A stretch of DNA of 64,000 nucleotides, from the NCBI GenBank assembly GCA_900116485.1, contig FPAX01000006.1, forward strand, positions 1 through 64,000, given 5' to 3'. Shown here one piece after another: positions 41,980 to 50,912 of this stretch. Origin of the DNA: Selenomonas sp. GACV-9 (GTDB lineage: Bacteria; Bacillota; Negativicutes; Selenomonadales; Selenomonadaceae). Made by a program: the position numbers and the translations under genes. The notes below the pieces were generated by a model. That model saw nothing but the letters and a program-made list of their open reading frames with translations, ran no database searches and was not told the origin of the DNA. The stretch's first letter is position 1. Each line of letters begins with the position of its first letter.

Positions 41980-42813
41980 TCAAGACTGCACAAAAAGTGC
42001 CTTGACGCGTATATTCACTTCGTGCACGATCATGCCGGTCATGTATTCCACCGCCTCACGCACACTATGCTGCGCCTGCGCGATCAGCGTCGGGATGTGA
42101 TTACCATAAGTCAGGACAACATCACACGATATCTTTAGCCCTAAATCCTCTTCACCCTGCATAAGGTGCGTAACGTCAATTCCGCTTACCTTCGTAAAGG
42201 GCTCCTGCTTCGTGATTACCTGGCGGATGATGGACTTGATGGCCGCATCATCGATTTCGAGCTTGCCGTAGTAACTGAATACCGGCCGCACGATAGATTT
42301 CTCACCCAGGCGGCGGCGCCGCGTCGATGACCGCTTGAAAAAGGTCTGCAGCGGATCCACCAGATAGCCGGAGAAATGTGGCTTTAGCTCAATGGTCGGC
42401 ACAGGAATGATGTGTTTTCCCTGCTTCAGACGGTAGAACTGTGCCTTTTCCATCTCCTGTTTGGACGCCACATCCTCAATATGGATGATCTTCGCAATTG
42501 ACGGCAGCTTGAGTGCCTTAGCAATCTTCTGCACCATATTCTCGGATGTCCCGAGAATCAAGATGCGATGCGGCTTTGCCTCTTGGATTGCAGCCCGCAC
42601 CTCCTCGGCATGTCCCGGCAGGACAAAGATTGCCCGGCGCACTGCCATGATCTTGCTCTGCTCCTTTTTTGCCGAATGACCAGCCAGGATCTTGCCGTCC
42701 TTGATCAGGATGCCATCATCAATGATAGCATCCGCCTTGTTTTCATGCGCCACAACCAGCGCATGATGGCTCTTGCCAGTACCACTGGGTCCCACCAGTG
42801 CGATTACGTTCAT
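41980..42813 (-). CDS. P-loop domain fused to Asp23/Gls24 envelope-stress domain
   Basis: 277 residues. Residues 1-130 form a nucleotide-binding domain with Walker A GPSGTGKS at 8-15 and a second IIDDGILIKDGKILAG element. Residues from about 165 match Asp23/Gls24 (VFSYYGKLEIDDAAIKSIIRQV; VDVTHL-type core; VREAVEYMTGMIVHEVNIRV). Gls24 proteins normally stand alone and act in envelope stress or membrane anchoring. This fusion is unusual, and its ATPase or kinase activity is unproven. It is the last gene after rny-ymdB-spoVS-PHP, 15 bp behind the PHP gene. Confidence 0.8.
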   Translation of the reverse strand: MNVIALVGPSGTGKSHHALVVAHENKADAIIDDGILIKDGKILAGHSAKKEQSKIMAVRRAIFVLPGHAEEVRAAIQEAKPHRILILGTSENMVQKIAKALKLPSIAKIIHIEDVASKQEMEKAQFYRLKQGKHIIPVPTIELKPHFSGYLVDPLQTFFKRSSTRRRRLGEKSIVRPVFSYYGKLEIDDAAIKSIIRQVITKQEPFTKVSGIDVTHLMQGEEDLGLKISCDVVLTYGNHIPTLIAQAQHSVREAVEYMTGMIVHEVNIRVKALFVQS

Positions 42814-42828
42814 GCTCTACACTCCTGT

Positions 42829-43662
42829 TTATCCCAGTTTCTGTTCCGGACGATAGAATTTCTCCGCCCAGCTGTCTTCAATCGTGAATATCCCCAATTC
42901 CTGCGGATAGCGCGTCGGAAACCCATGAAAATCAGATCCCCCTGACACCATGAGGCCAAACTCCTCAGCCATGGCCAGATAACGGCTCGTATCCTCGGCA
43001 TCATGCTGCGGATAGAATACTTCCAGCCCTTCGATGCCACGCTGGCAAAGTTCCCGCACCAGCTCGTCATCACCGATGAGCTTGGGATGTGCCAGCACTG
43101 GCGTACCACCGGCAGCCTTGATGATAGCGATGATTTCCTCTACCTCCAAATGGTAGTGCGGCACATAGGCAGGCTGTCCCTTGCTCAACACCGCATCAAA
43201 GGCCTCCCGCACAGAGGCAAAATACCCCTTCTTGACCAGTACACGGCCTATATGCGAGCGGCTGATAGACTTGCTGGCCCCGGCAATTGCCAAGACATCA
43301 GCCTCGGTGATGTTATAGCCTAAAGCCCGCAGCTTCTCCACCATTTCTGAGAACCTGCTCCAGCGTCCTTCCGTCACATCGTTGAGTTTGTCGGCGAGCC
43401 CCCGGTAGTAGATATCTACATTGAATCCCAGGATATGGATTTCCTGGGTCGGATGATGCGCACTGAACTCAATCCCAGGGATAATGCGTATCCCCCGGGC
43501 CGGATAGTGTCCATTCTCGTATAAATCGACGATGCCTTCCACTGTATCATGGTCTGTGATGGCCATATAAGTAAGGCCGGCTGCTTTTGCGGCTGCTACG
43601 AGCTCTTCCGGTGTCAGCTTGCCATCCGAAAAAGACGTATGCATATGCAAATCACTTGGCAT
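42829..43662 (-). CDS. PHP-domain metal phosphoesterase
   Basis: 277 residues. The PHP metal ligands are clear: HMHTSFSDG, ITDHDT, IPGIEFSA, LAHPKL and GSDFHG. The closest described relatives are 3',5'-nucleoside bisphosphate phosphatase/RNase AM-like proteins acting on pAp or RNA 5' ends. It is encoded 25 bp after spoVS, downstream of RNase Y and the YmdB phosphodiesterase, so a role in RNA or nucleotide turnover is plausible (inference). Confidence 0.9.
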   Translation of the reverse strand: MPSDLHMHTSFSDGKLTPEELVAAAKAAGLTYMAITDHDTVEGIVDLYENGHYPARGIRIIPGIEFSAHHPTQEIHILGFNVDIYYRGLADKLNDVTEGRWSRFSEMVEKLRALGYNITEADVLAIAGASKSISRSHIGRVLVKKGYFASVREAFDAVLSKGQPAYVPHYHLEVEEIIAIIKAAGGTPVLAHPKLIGDDELVRELCQRGIEGLEVFYPQHDAEDTSRYLAMAEEFGLMVSGGSDFHGFPTRYPQELGIFTIEDSWAEKFYRPEQKLG

Positions 43663-43687
43663 TCGGATCCACTCCTATACTCTATAC

Positions 43688-43948
43688 TCAGCGCGGCTCT
43701 ACAATCAGTTTGATAGCGGTACGTTCCTCACCGTCAATCTTGATATCCGTAAAAGCGGGGATGCATATGAGGTCAATCCCATGTGGTGCTACAAATCCAC
43801 GGGCAATGGCCACAGCCTTGACTGCCTGATTAAGCGCACCAGCGCCAATCGCCTGCATCTCAGCACTGCCGCTTTCGCGCAGTACCCCGGCTAAAGCGCC
43901 TGCCACTGAGTTCGGATTCGACTTCGCAGATACCTTCAGAATTTCCAT
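43688..43948 (-). CDS. spoVS: Stage V sporulation protein S
   Basis: 86 residues from MEILKVSAKS, with the SpoVS pattern PNSVAGALAGVLRE, AIGAGALNQAVKAVAIARGFV and IPAFTDIKIDGEERTAIKLIVEPR. It has the Alba-like fold. In B. subtilis it is needed for sporulation and works with YmdB and RNase Y neighbours; it is also widespread in non-spore-formers. A sigma-H-like promoter lies upstream (44033-44059). GAGAGGAC precedes the ATG. Confidence 0.96.
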   Translation of the reverse strand: MEILKVSAKSNPNSVAGALAGVLRESGSAEMQAIGAGALNQAVKAVAIARGFVAPHGIDLICIPAFTDIKIDGEERTAIKLIVEPR

Positions 43949-44032
43949 GTTCAGCACGTCCTCTCAACAAAAACACTACATCAACAAATTGTGTATATCC
44001 TGTAGTCAAAACTTACTGTCACTAGGAAGAGT

Positions 44033-44059
44033 ATTCTGCAAAAAACTGCAAAGTCCTTC
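44033..44059 (-). promoter_or_regulatory. Sigma-H-like promoter of spoVS
   Basis: GAAGGACTT (44051-44059) stands 11 nt from GCAGAAT (44033-44039). This matches the B. subtilis sigma-H consensus RnAGGAwWW-N11/12-RnnGAAT at all but one defined position. B. subtilis spoVS is itself sigma-H dependent. The match could still be chance. Confidence 0.5.
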
Positions 44060-44088
44060 TTTTTTCTATAAACTAAAGTATTTTCGGC

Positions 44089-44871
44089 TTACTCTTCAGT
44101 AAGAAAAATACGCTCGATTCCCGTCGTCCGATTCGTCGCATCATCGATGTCAACGATAACAGCCGAGTAGACCTGCGGCCCGCTCTCTTCGAGATCAAAC
44201 CGGCACGGCATGGCCGTCGTGAACTTGCGCAGGATGATCTCAGTCTTGACACCGAGCACCGAGTTCCACGGGCCCGTCATGCCAAGGTCCGTGATATAGG
44301 CCGTTCCCTGGGGCAGGATGCGCGCATCGGCTGTCTGGATATGCGTATGCGTGCCGACAACACCGTTGACGCGGCCGTCAAGATACCAGCCCATCGCCAT
44401 CTTTTCCGAAGTCGTCTCCGCATGGAAGTCCAAGAAGATGATGTCACACTCCTGCTTGATTTCATGCAGGATATCTTCAACCTTCTGAAACGGACAGTCA
44501 AGCGCTGGCATGAAGGCCCTTCCCGAAAGATTGATGACACCGATATTCTTGGCCTTGAACGGATAGATGCACCAGCCCTTGCCCGGTGTTCCTTCCGGAT
44601 AATTTGCCGGTCGGATCAAAAAGGGCTCCTGATCGATAAACTCCAAAACATCTTTCTTATCCCAAACATGGTTGCCCGACGTGATGATATCAGCGCCGCC
44701 ATGATAAAGCTCATTAAGGGACTTGCGTGAAAAGCCCTTGCCTCCCGCCGAGTTCTCACCATTGACGATGACCACATCGATGCCTTTCTCCTGACGGAGT
44801 TTTGGTGTATATAACTGAAAGGCCTTCCGCCCTGGGCGGCCGACAACATCCCCAACCAACATTACTCGCAC
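44089..44871 (-). CDS. ymdB: YmdB-type metallophosphoesterase (2',3'-cNMP phosphodiesterase family)
   Basis: About 260 residues. Metal-binding motifs are GDVVGRPGR, NGENSAGGKG, SGNHVWDKK, DFHAETTSEK and GTHTHIQTAD, which define the TIGR00282/YmdB family. The B. subtilis protein affects the biofilm/motility switch and hydrolyses 2',3'-cyclic nucleotides. The GTG at 44871 is chosen because GGAGGAGG lies about 11 nt upstream; the ATG at 44895 has no such site. It is in the rny-ymdB-spoVS order. Confidence 0.94.
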   Translation of the reverse strand: MRVMLVGDVVGRPGRKAFQLYTPKLRQEKGIDVVIVNGENSAGGKGFSRKSLNELYHGGADIITSGNHVWDKKDVLEFIDQEPFLIRPANYPEGTPGKGWCIYPFKAKNIGVINLSGRAFMPALDCPFQKVEDILHEIKQECDIIFLDFHAETTSEKMAMGWYLDGRVNGVVGTHTHIQTADARILPQGTAYITDLGMTGPWNSVLGVKTEIILRKFTTAMPCRFDLEESGPQVYSAVIVDIDDATNRTTGIERIFLTEE

Positions 44872-44901
44872 GTTTTTATTTCCTCCTCCCACCAAGCCTG
44901 C

Positions 44902-45447
44902 TCAGCGGTTATAGACTACAACCCTATCCCGATCACGAATCCCGATCATCTGCTCACGGATCCTGTACTCCTGATTCTGATCGAGCAAATGGTCAAGTGC
45001 CGCGCTCTGCGCATCGGCAAAATCCGGCTCCAACTGCTCCAGCGAATGCTTGTCGCACTTGAGGCGCTCGCCAAACTTCTCCTGGAACAGGTCCGCGATA
45101 AGCGTCAGCTCACCACGCGTCAAAGTCACCAGCTGCCGATGGATATGGATTGTCGTCATGCTGCCGAGACACTCCGCCTCGGCAGCCATCCATACCTGTC
45201 TGCCCGAATCAAGCTCATGATAAGCCTGCAAGCTGTCGTCGAGCAGTTTGACAAATTCCTCAAGCTCCGGCTTGTCCAGCTTGCCCGTAACGATAAACTC
45301 CATGACGATCTCCGTATGCTCGGGCTCATAGGTTATCGACTCGATTTCCGGATAGCACACGAGTATGGAAGCCAGCAATTGTATGCCAGTCTTATCACCC
45401 GGCTGTTTTCCCGTCGCTTGTTTCATCAAATCCTTGAATCTGAACAT
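44902..45447 (-). CDS. Hypothetical protein between rny and ymdB
   Basis: 181 residues, soluble and acidic. It begins MFRFKDLMKQATG and contains an alternating stretch (ESITYEPEHTEIVMEFIVTGKLD) followed by helices. No known motif is recognised. It lies 72 bp after rny, with a GC-rich hairpin between, and 30 bp before ymdB. In B. subtilis nothing intervenes here. It may bind nucleic acid or RNase Y, but this is a guess from position only. Confidence 0.75.
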   Translation of the reverse strand: MFRFKDLMKQATGKQPGDKTGIQLLASILVCYPEIESITYEPEHTEIVMEFIVTGKLDKPELEEFVKLLDDSLQAYHELDSGRQVWMAAEAECLGSMTTIHIHRQLVTLTRGELTLIADLFQEKFGERLKCDKHSLEQLEPDFADAQSAALDHLLDQNQEYRIREQMIGIRDRDRVVVYNR

Positions 45448-45471
45448 CGTCTATCCTCTTATAGGTAGAAT

Positions 45472-45500
45472 GGGGATGCAGAGCCAGGCCCTGCATCCCC
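45472..45500 (-). terminator. GC-rich hairpin between rny and the next gene
   Basis: The 10-bp stem GGGGATGCAG / CTGCATCCCC with a 9-nt loop has no T-run behind it. It is better read as an RNA-stabilising or processing hairpin, or a partial terminator that lowers downstream expression. Confidence 0.45.
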
Positions 45501-45518
45501 AAATCTCTTATTCCTTGC

Positions 45519-47066
45519 TTATTTCGCATAGTCGACGACGCGCGTCTCACGAATGACCGTAGCCTTGATCTGGCCCGGATATTCGAGCTCGTCCTCGATC
45601 TTCTTGACAATATCATGTGCCAAGGCAGCAGCCTCAGCATCATCCACCTTGTCCGGCTTGACCATGACGCGAATCTCACGACCGGCCTGAATGGCAAAGC
45701 AGCGCTCTACGCCCTCATAGGACTCAGCAATCTCCTCGAGACGTTTGAGGCGCTTGAGGTACGACTCAAGGCTCTCACGGCGTGCACCAGGTCTTGCCGC
45801 CGACACAGCATCGGCAGCAGCGACGAGGACAGCCTCTACGCTCGTTGCCTCGACATCCCCATGGTGGGAAGCGATGCAGTTGATGACATCCTTGGACTCG
45901 CGGAACTTATGCGCAAGATCGGCACCAATCGTCGTATGCGAACCCTCAACCTCACGGTCGATGGCCTTGCCGATATCGTGCAGCAGACCGCCACGTTTTG
46001 CCAGCGTCACATCGCAGCCCAGCTCCGATGCCATGACACCAGCCAGGTGCGCTACCTCAATCGAGTGATTGAGGACATTCTGCCCATAGCTCGTGCGGTA
46101 ACGCAGACGACCGAGCATCTTCACGAGCTCCGGATGGATGCCGTGAACGCCCGTATCAAACGTAGCCTGCTCACCAGCCTCTTTGATACGCTGATCGACT
46201 TCGCGTTTTGCCTTCTCGACCATTTCCTCGATGCGGGCCGGATGGATGCGGCCATCCTGGATCAGTTTCTCCAGGGCAATGCGGGCAACTTCGCGGCGTA
46301 CCGGATCGAATCCCGACAGGATGACAGCCTCCGGCGTATCGTCGATGATGAGATCAACCCCCGTCATTGTCTCCAATGTGCGGATGTTGCGGCCCTCACG
46401 GCCAATGATGCGCCCCTTCATCTCGTCGTTCGGCAGAGCGACGACCGAAACCGTCGTCTCAGCCACATGGTCAGCTGCACAGCGCTGGATGGCCTGGCTC
46501 AGGATATCCTGCGCCTTCTTGTCGCACTCATCCTTCATCTGCTGCTCATACTCTTTGATCTTCATGGCTTTCTCATGCTTGAGTTCTTCCTCAGCCTCTG
46601 CCATGAGCATCGTCCGCGCCTCCTCAGCCGTCAGGCTTGAGATGCGCTCGAGTTCTGCTTTCTGCTTCTCATGCATCTCGTCAACTGCCTGCTGGCTCTT
46701 GTCGAGACGCGACTCCTTGCGGGAAAGAGCCTCTTCCTTCTTCTCGATGGAATCGAGCTTGCGGTCGAGATTCTCCTCCTTCTGCACCACGCGGCGCTCC
46801 TGGCGCTGGATCTCGCTGCGGCGCTCCTTCGTATCGCGATCGAGTTCCTGGCGCAGGCGGTGGATATCCTCCTTCGCCTCCAGCAGGGCCTCTTTCTTCT
46901 TGGTTTCGCCTTTTTCTTCCGCGTCTGCTACAATGCGTTTTGCTTCTTCCTCAGCGGAGCCGATCTGCGCTTCTGCCGTACGTTTACGGGCAACATAGCC
47001 AAAAAAGGCACCGATGATAGCTGCAACTATTACCGCTACTACTATTTCGATAACGATAATACTCAC
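45519..47066 (-). CDS. rny: Ribonuclease Y
   Basis: 515 residues. An N-terminal membrane anchor ([18 protein letters not shown]) and a long coiled coil (residues about 35-200) precede a KH domain ([16 protein letters not shown]) and an HD domain (GLLHDIGKA). RNase Y initiates mRNA decay at the membrane. The apparent GTG start at 47066 directly abuts its GAGGGG ribosome site, so initiation may be at a non-AUG codon a few bases on (see findings). It has its own promoter at 47136-47164 and heads the rny-ymdB-spoVS group. Confidence 0.96.
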   Translation of the reverse strand: MSIIVIEIVVAVIVAAIIGAFFGYVARKRTAEAQIGSAEEEAKRIVADAEEKGETKKKEALLEAKEDIHRLRQELDRDTKERRSEIQRQERRVVQKEENLDRKLDSIEKKEEALSRKESRLDKSQQAVDEMHEKQKAELERISSLTAEEARTMLMAEAEEELKHEKAMKIKEYEQQMKDECDKKAQDILSQAIQRCAADHVAETTVSVVALPNDEMKGRIIGREGRNIRTLETMTGVDLIIDDTPEAVILSGFDPVRREVARIALEKLIQDGRIHPARIEEMVEKAKREVDQRIKEAGEQATFDTGVHGIHPELVKMLGRLRYRTSYGQNVLNHSIEVAHLAGVMASELGCDVTLAKRGGLLHDIGKAIDREVEGSHTTIGADLAHKFRESKDVINCIASHHGDVEATSVEAVLVAAADAVSAARPGARRESLESYLKRLKRLEEIAESYEGVERCFAIQAGREIRVMVKPDKVDDAEAAALAHDIVKKIEDELEYPGQIKATVIRETRVVDYAK

Positions 47067-47135
47067 CCCCTCTTTTTTTATTTGCTTTTATGCATGATTG
47101 ATTCTCGGATAGTTGATACATAACTATACTCTATT

Positions 47136-47164
47136 ATTTTAATGTTTTTCCTGTACAGTGTCAA
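47136..47164 (-). promoter_or_regulatory. rny promoter
   Basis: The -35 box TTGACA (47159-47164), 17-nt spacer and -10 box TAAAAT (47136-47141) read leftwards, giving a 5' leader of about 60 nt before rny. A weaker TAAAAT element on the plus strand near 47193 may serve the zinc-ribbon gene. Confidence 0.8.
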
Positions 47165-47247
47165 GAAATCCTAGTCAAATCACGATAGATGCGATAAAAT
47201 AAAAGATATGTGTGAATACGCAAGAAATCAACTGGGGGAATCCATAT

Positions 47248-47538
47248 ATGCTGAAATGTTCAGAATGCAGCCGCGACCTTGAGGAAAAGGAAGCGCTCGT
47301 CCATACGACCGAAGACGGCCAGCGCAAGGTCATCTGCCCGGAATGCTTCGAACGGCTGACTGGTGTCGATTACAAAACCTTCGCCTATCGCAAAGAAAAC
47401 GCTAAGCAGACGTTGTTTGCCGTGCTCTTCTGCCTTGCGGCCACAGCCTACGCTTGGTATGACAAAGGCTGGATGTGGGGCGTCGGCGGCATTATCCTCA
47501 CCATTCTCGTCTATCTCTTTTCCAGCAAGACCCGCTAA
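47248..47538 (+). CDS. Zinc-ribbon membrane protein, hypothetical
   Basis: 96 residues. The N-terminus has CSECSRDLEEKEALV and CPECF, a CxxC-CxxC zinc ribbon. Residues about 55-92 form one or two membrane helices (LFAVLFCLAATAYAW; GVGGIILTILVYLF). The ATG at 47248 is favoured by CTGGGGGAA about 10 nt upstream. The function is unknown. It diverges from rny and ends at a long hairpin. Confidence 0.7.
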   Translation: MLKCSECSRDLEEKEALVHTTEDGQRKVICPECFERLTGVDYKTFAYRKENAKQTLFAVLFCLAATAYAWYDKGWMWGVGGIILTILVYLFSSKTR

Positions 47539-47540
47539 TG

Positions 47541-47583
47541 ACAATGAGCCTGCCGGCAATCAGATTGCCAGCAGGCTCATTGT
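47541..47583. terminator. Bidirectional terminator
   Basis: ACAATGAGCCTGC pairs with GCAGGCTCATTGT, with an inner GGCAAT/ATTGCC stem, between two convergent genes. Confidence 0.85.
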
Positions 47584-47594
47584 TTATCACAAAT

Positions 47595-48620
47595 TCATTT
47601 CAGGATATCCTGCAGTTCGTCATCGCTGAGTTCAAAAGTCTCCATGATTGCCTTGCTGCTCATTGTCCCATCCTGATAAAGTTTCCGCAGAATGGCTTTG
47701 CGGGCATGGGAAAGCCCTTCCGCATACCCGTTCTTATAGAGGCGGCCCACATCTCCCGGTTCCGCACTGATACGGCGGTTGATGCCACTAAGCAGGCTGT
47801 TGTCGATAGTCACATCAGGCTTTTTCCACAGCACATCGCGGTTTACCATACGGTTCGGCATCATCTTGCCGCGCAGCTGATAGTCACCATCTGACAGCAT
47901 CTGCCAGGTCTCGTCAGCCGGCCAAGATTTCTTCAGCACCCGCTCGACATTTATTCGGTCGCTGTTCCGGTAGAAGATCTCTGCCTCCTCACGGCTCTTG
48001 CCACCAAGTATCTTGCGCTCAATGAGCCGTTCCTTGAGATCCTGCGGCTCTGCCCCAACAAACAGAGAATAATCCGCAAAATTGCGCACCGTAAGCCAAC
48101 GGTCATCGCCGAGCAACAGCCAATTGCCCTCCAGCAGGACAATCGAACGGCGAACTTTTATGACCTCTTCCACCACATCATGGGTCGTGCGGTCATAGAT
48201 GGGCCAGCGACAGTCGCTATCGCGGAGCCCCGCAAGCTTTGCCAGCAAGTGCTCCACATCAAAGGTCTCTGGACAGCCCTTGACCAGGCTCATCGGTACC
48301 TGCTTGCCATCACGCTCCACCGTATGGGTGCGGATATAATCCGCATGATAATGAAAGCCATCCAGTCCTAGCGCCTGCACCGGTTCCAGCGCCGAATCGG
48401 TCAGCGAGAGTTTTTCAAGCAGCAAAGCCAATGTCGATTTCCCCGTGCCCGGCGGCGCCACCAAATACACGACAATCCGTGTGCCCTTCTCGCGCTGCAG
48501 TTTTGTCATACGCCGCAAGAACGGCAGGAACAGATTGTCAATGGTCTCCTGATTATACCGCACCTTATGACCTAATCCATTGATGGTCAAACGCAAGGTG
48601 CGCCATGCTTTTTCCTCCAT
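47595..48620 (-). CDS. P-loop nucleoside/sugar kinase-like protein
   Basis: 341 residues. Walker A APPGTGKSTLA lies near residue 54. The GLDGFHYHADYI and YDRTTHDVVEEV segments resemble the uridine kinase/pantothenate kinase-like group; LEGNWLL is the Walker B-like strand. The C-terminal 70 residues look like an added helical domain (EGLSHARKAILRKLYQDGTMSS). The substrate is unknown. It is transcribed away from the M48 protease gene and appears monocistronic. Confidence 0.8.
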   Translation of the reverse strand: MEEKAWRTLRLTINGLGHKVRYNQETIDNLFLPFLRRMTKLQREKGTRIVVYLVAPPGTGKSTLALLLEKLSLTDSALEPVQALGLDGFHYHADYIRTHTVERDGKQVPMSLVKGCPETFDVEHLLAKLAGLRDSDCRWPIYDRTTHDVVEEVIKVRRSIVLLEGNWLLLGDDRWLTVRNFADYSLFVGAEPQDLKERLIERKILGGKSREEAEIFYRNSDRINVERVLKKSWPADETWQMLSDGDYQLRGKMMPNRMVNRDVLWKKPDVTIDNSLLSGINRRISAEPGDVGRLYKNGYAEGLSHARKAILRKLYQDGTMSSKAIMETFELSDDELQDILK

Positions 48621-48686
48621 GAGTCACGCCTCCTTATCCCGAGCCCAGACGACCCAGTCGTTTTCAGGTTAAATTTCTATTAATTC

Positions 48687-48728
48687 TAGCGAATTTTCTA
48701 GCATCTTCTCGCCAAAATTCGCTATAAT
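48687..48728 (+). promoter_or_regulatory. Promoter of the M48 protease gene with an 11-bp inverted repeat
   Basis: TAGCGAATTTT (48687-48697) and AAAATTCGCTA (48714-48724) form a perfect inverted repeat with a 16-nt gap. The second arm runs into the -10 box TATAAT (48723-48728). No good -35 box is visible. A dimeric repressor or activator could use this repeat. Confidence 0.55.
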
Positions 48729-48768
48729 GATTGCAGAGAACAACAAACATCTACAGGAGGAATTATAC

Positions 48769-49842
48769 ATGAAATCTACGAAATTGCGCAAGCTGATTAC
48801 GGGAACAATCGCCGCCAGCCTACTGGCTTTTCCTCTATCCTTCAGTACGATTCCAGCACCGGCTGCCGAAGCCGGAACAGCGAGCATCATCGGCGCACTC
48901 ATCAATGGCGTTGCTGCTCATTCGCAGCTCGATGCCCTGCTGCGCAAGTACAATGACTCCGAGGAAGGACGTCAGGAATACTTCCGCGAGATGAAAAAAC
49001 AATATGGCGTAAATAATGACTGGGCACTCAACCAACAGCTCGACCGCATCATGACCAATCTTACAGCCGGCATTGGTGCCGTCGATCCCTCAATATACAA
49101 CAAACCTTATAATTATTTCATCAACAACCAAAAAGGATTCAATGCCTTTTGCACGCTTGGGCACAATCTGAGCGTCAACACAGGGCTATACAATGTCCTG
49201 ACCAATGAAGACGAGATTGCCGTTGTCCTCGCCCACGAGCTCGGCCACGGTCAGAAAGATCATCCTGCCAAGGGCGCCCGCCGCTCCCTCAACGTGCAGA
49301 TTCTCGGTGCCGCCACAGGTTCTCAGGCCGGTGCAGTCATGGCCCAGGTCATCAACAACCGCCATATCACCAAGCCGATGGAGAATGAGGCCGATTCCCT
49401 GGCCTTCGATTACATCACCCATACAAGCTACAACCCCGGTGCAACAGCGGCTGTCTGGCAGCGCGTCCTTGACCTGTCAAAAACCAAAGCGAACGCCGTG
49501 CAGGAATTCCTCTCGGACCATCCCGCCGATGACGACCGCCGCGATGCCTATGTCAAAAAAATCTCCGCTTACAGCGGCAACCATGTCACCAACAAGGACG
49601 GTCTCGTCCGCGTCAATACGAAAGATTTCACTACCCCGGCCCCTGCCGGCGGCATGAGCGCCCGCGAACGTTCCTACTTCGTCATGGGCAACCTGGCTGC
49701 CGCCTACCACAAAGGCTATGACAAGCGCCGCGCCTACGCAGACGGCAATACCGTCATGCTCGGTGCCCAGCCAATCATGACCTGTGTCAACGGCGACGAA
49801 AGTGCCCACACCCTTGCTGAGCGCCTCAATGCCATCAAATAA
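48769..49842 (+). CDS. Exported M48-family zinc metalloprotease
   Basis: 357 residues. A signal peptide (KLRKLITGTIAASLLAFPLS, cleavage likely after AEA near residue 34) is followed by the zinc motif HELGHGQ and the third-ligand segment ENEADSLAFDYI. No membrane anchor follows, so it should be periplasmic or secreted, like the BepA/YcaL group that clears misfolded envelope proteins. AGGAGG stands before the ATG. It overlaps no neighbour and is 11 bp before the AI-2E-family gene. One TTGACNNGTCAA site lies at 49469-49480. Confidence 0.9.
   Translation: MKSTKLRKLITGTIAASLLAFPLSFSTIPAPAAEAGTASIIGALINGVAAHSQLDALLRKYNDSEEGRQEYFREMKKQYGVNNDWALNQQLDRIMTNLTAGIGAVDPSIYNKPYNYFINNQKGFNAFCTLGHNLSVNTGLYNVLTNEDEIAVVLAHELGHGQKDHPAKGARRSLNVQILGAATGSQAGAVMAQVINNRHITKPMENEADSLAFDYITHTSYNPGATAAVWQRVLDLSKTKANAVQEFLSDHPADDDRRDAYVKKISAYSGNHVTNKDGLVRVNTKDFTTPAPAGGMSARERSYFVMGNLAAAYHKGYDKRRAYADGNTVMLGAQPIMTCVNGDESAHTLAERLNAIK
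49469..49480. repeat. TTGAC-CT-GTCAA palindrome in the M48 protease gene
   Basis: Exact copy of the recurring 12-mer, within the C-terminal half of the coding region. Confidence 0.85.
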
Positions 49843-49853
49843 AAGGAGCATCT

Positions 49854-50912
49854 ATGCATCTACGCGATTACCGTACATCTATCCTGCTTGGAATTACCTT
49901 TACCATACTGCTGTCAACCTTCTGGTTCATGCCGCAGTTGGCCTTCATCATCTTTTTGTCACTATTGCTGCAGCTGCTCTTGCTGCCAGCTGTCGACCGC
50001 CTGAACCAGAAACTGCCACGGGCCATTGCCGCCGGATTCGTACTCACCGTCTTCATCGGCGTCGGATTCCTGCTGCTGGGGCTCGTATCGAGCAGTTTCG
50101 TGCCGACCTTTTCCCGGTTCATCACGGATTTTCCGCAGATAACTGAAAAGTTCCAGAATCTGCCCTTGCTGCAGGAATCTGAGTTCCTGCACAGCGAACT
50201 CGGCAATGTCTGGGCCGAAATCAAATCCACAGGCATCACGGCACTGAAATCCTCGCTACAGCTGCTGCTCTCGCTCTTCAGCAAGGTCATCGATTTCGTC
50301 ATCATCCTGTTTGTGACCTTCTACCTCTTGAAAGATGGCGAGGAAATCAAGCAGTATCTGGTCACGCGTTTCCCACAGCGTGACACAGGCCGTGTGCTCA
50401 AGCTGTTCAACAACATCCTGAGCGCCCTGCGCACCTACATCTGCAGCCAGCTCGTCATCTGCTGTATCACTGCCACCATCGTCTTTCTCTACTTCACCAT
50501 GCGCAGCCTGCCATATGCCTCGGTATTTGCCACTGTCTCAGGCATCGCGGAATTCATCCCGGTACTCGGCCCGACAGTAGCCTCCGTCTTCGGTATCCTG
50601 CTGACGGCAACAGTCGATCCGCTCATTGCCTTGCAGACAGCGGGATTTTACCTGCTGCTCACGCAAATCAACCACAATCTTGTCTATCCGACCTTGATTG
50701 GCAAGTCACTGAACCTGCACCCGATTGCCATCATCCTTGGCATCATTCTCGGCGGCGAACTGCTTGGCGCCACTGGCATGTTCCTGGCCGTGCCTTTCAT
50801 CGTTATCTGCAAGCTTGTCATCGAAGATATCTACGAGAACCGGCTGCTACAGAAGAAAATCAAACGCGAATCACGCTGGCTGGCCAAAAACAGCAACGAA
50901 GCGCAAAAATAA
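49854..50912 (+). CDS. AI-2E (TqsA/PerM) family membrane protein
   Basis: 352 residues with about seven to eight membrane segments. The family pattern is seen in LTVFIGVGFLLLGLV, the central soluble stretch, FLLKDGEEIKQYL-like YLLKDGEEIK, and GIAEFIPVLGPTVASV plus GKSLNLHPIAIILGIILGGELLGATG. Members export autoinducer-2 or act as Na+/H+ antiporters, and the substrate here is open. The gene is 11 bp after the protease gene and probably in one operon with it. Confidence 0.9.
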   Translation: MHLRDYRTSILLGITFTILLSTFWFMPQLAFIIFLSLLLQLLLLPAVDRLNQKLPRAIAAGFVLTVFIGVGFLLLGLVSSSFVPTFSRFITDFPQITEKFQNLPLLQESEFLHSELGNVWAEIKSTGITALKSSLQLLLSLFSKVIDFVIILFVTFYLLKDGEEIKQYLVTRFPQRDTGRVLKLFNNILSALRTYICSQLVICCITATIVFLYFTMRSLPYASVFATVSGIAEFIPVLGPTVASVFGILLTATVDPLIALQTAGFYLLLTQINHNLVYPTLIGKSLNLHPIAIILGIILGGELLGATGMFLAVPFIVICKLVIEDIYENRLLQKKIKRESRWLAKNSNEAQK

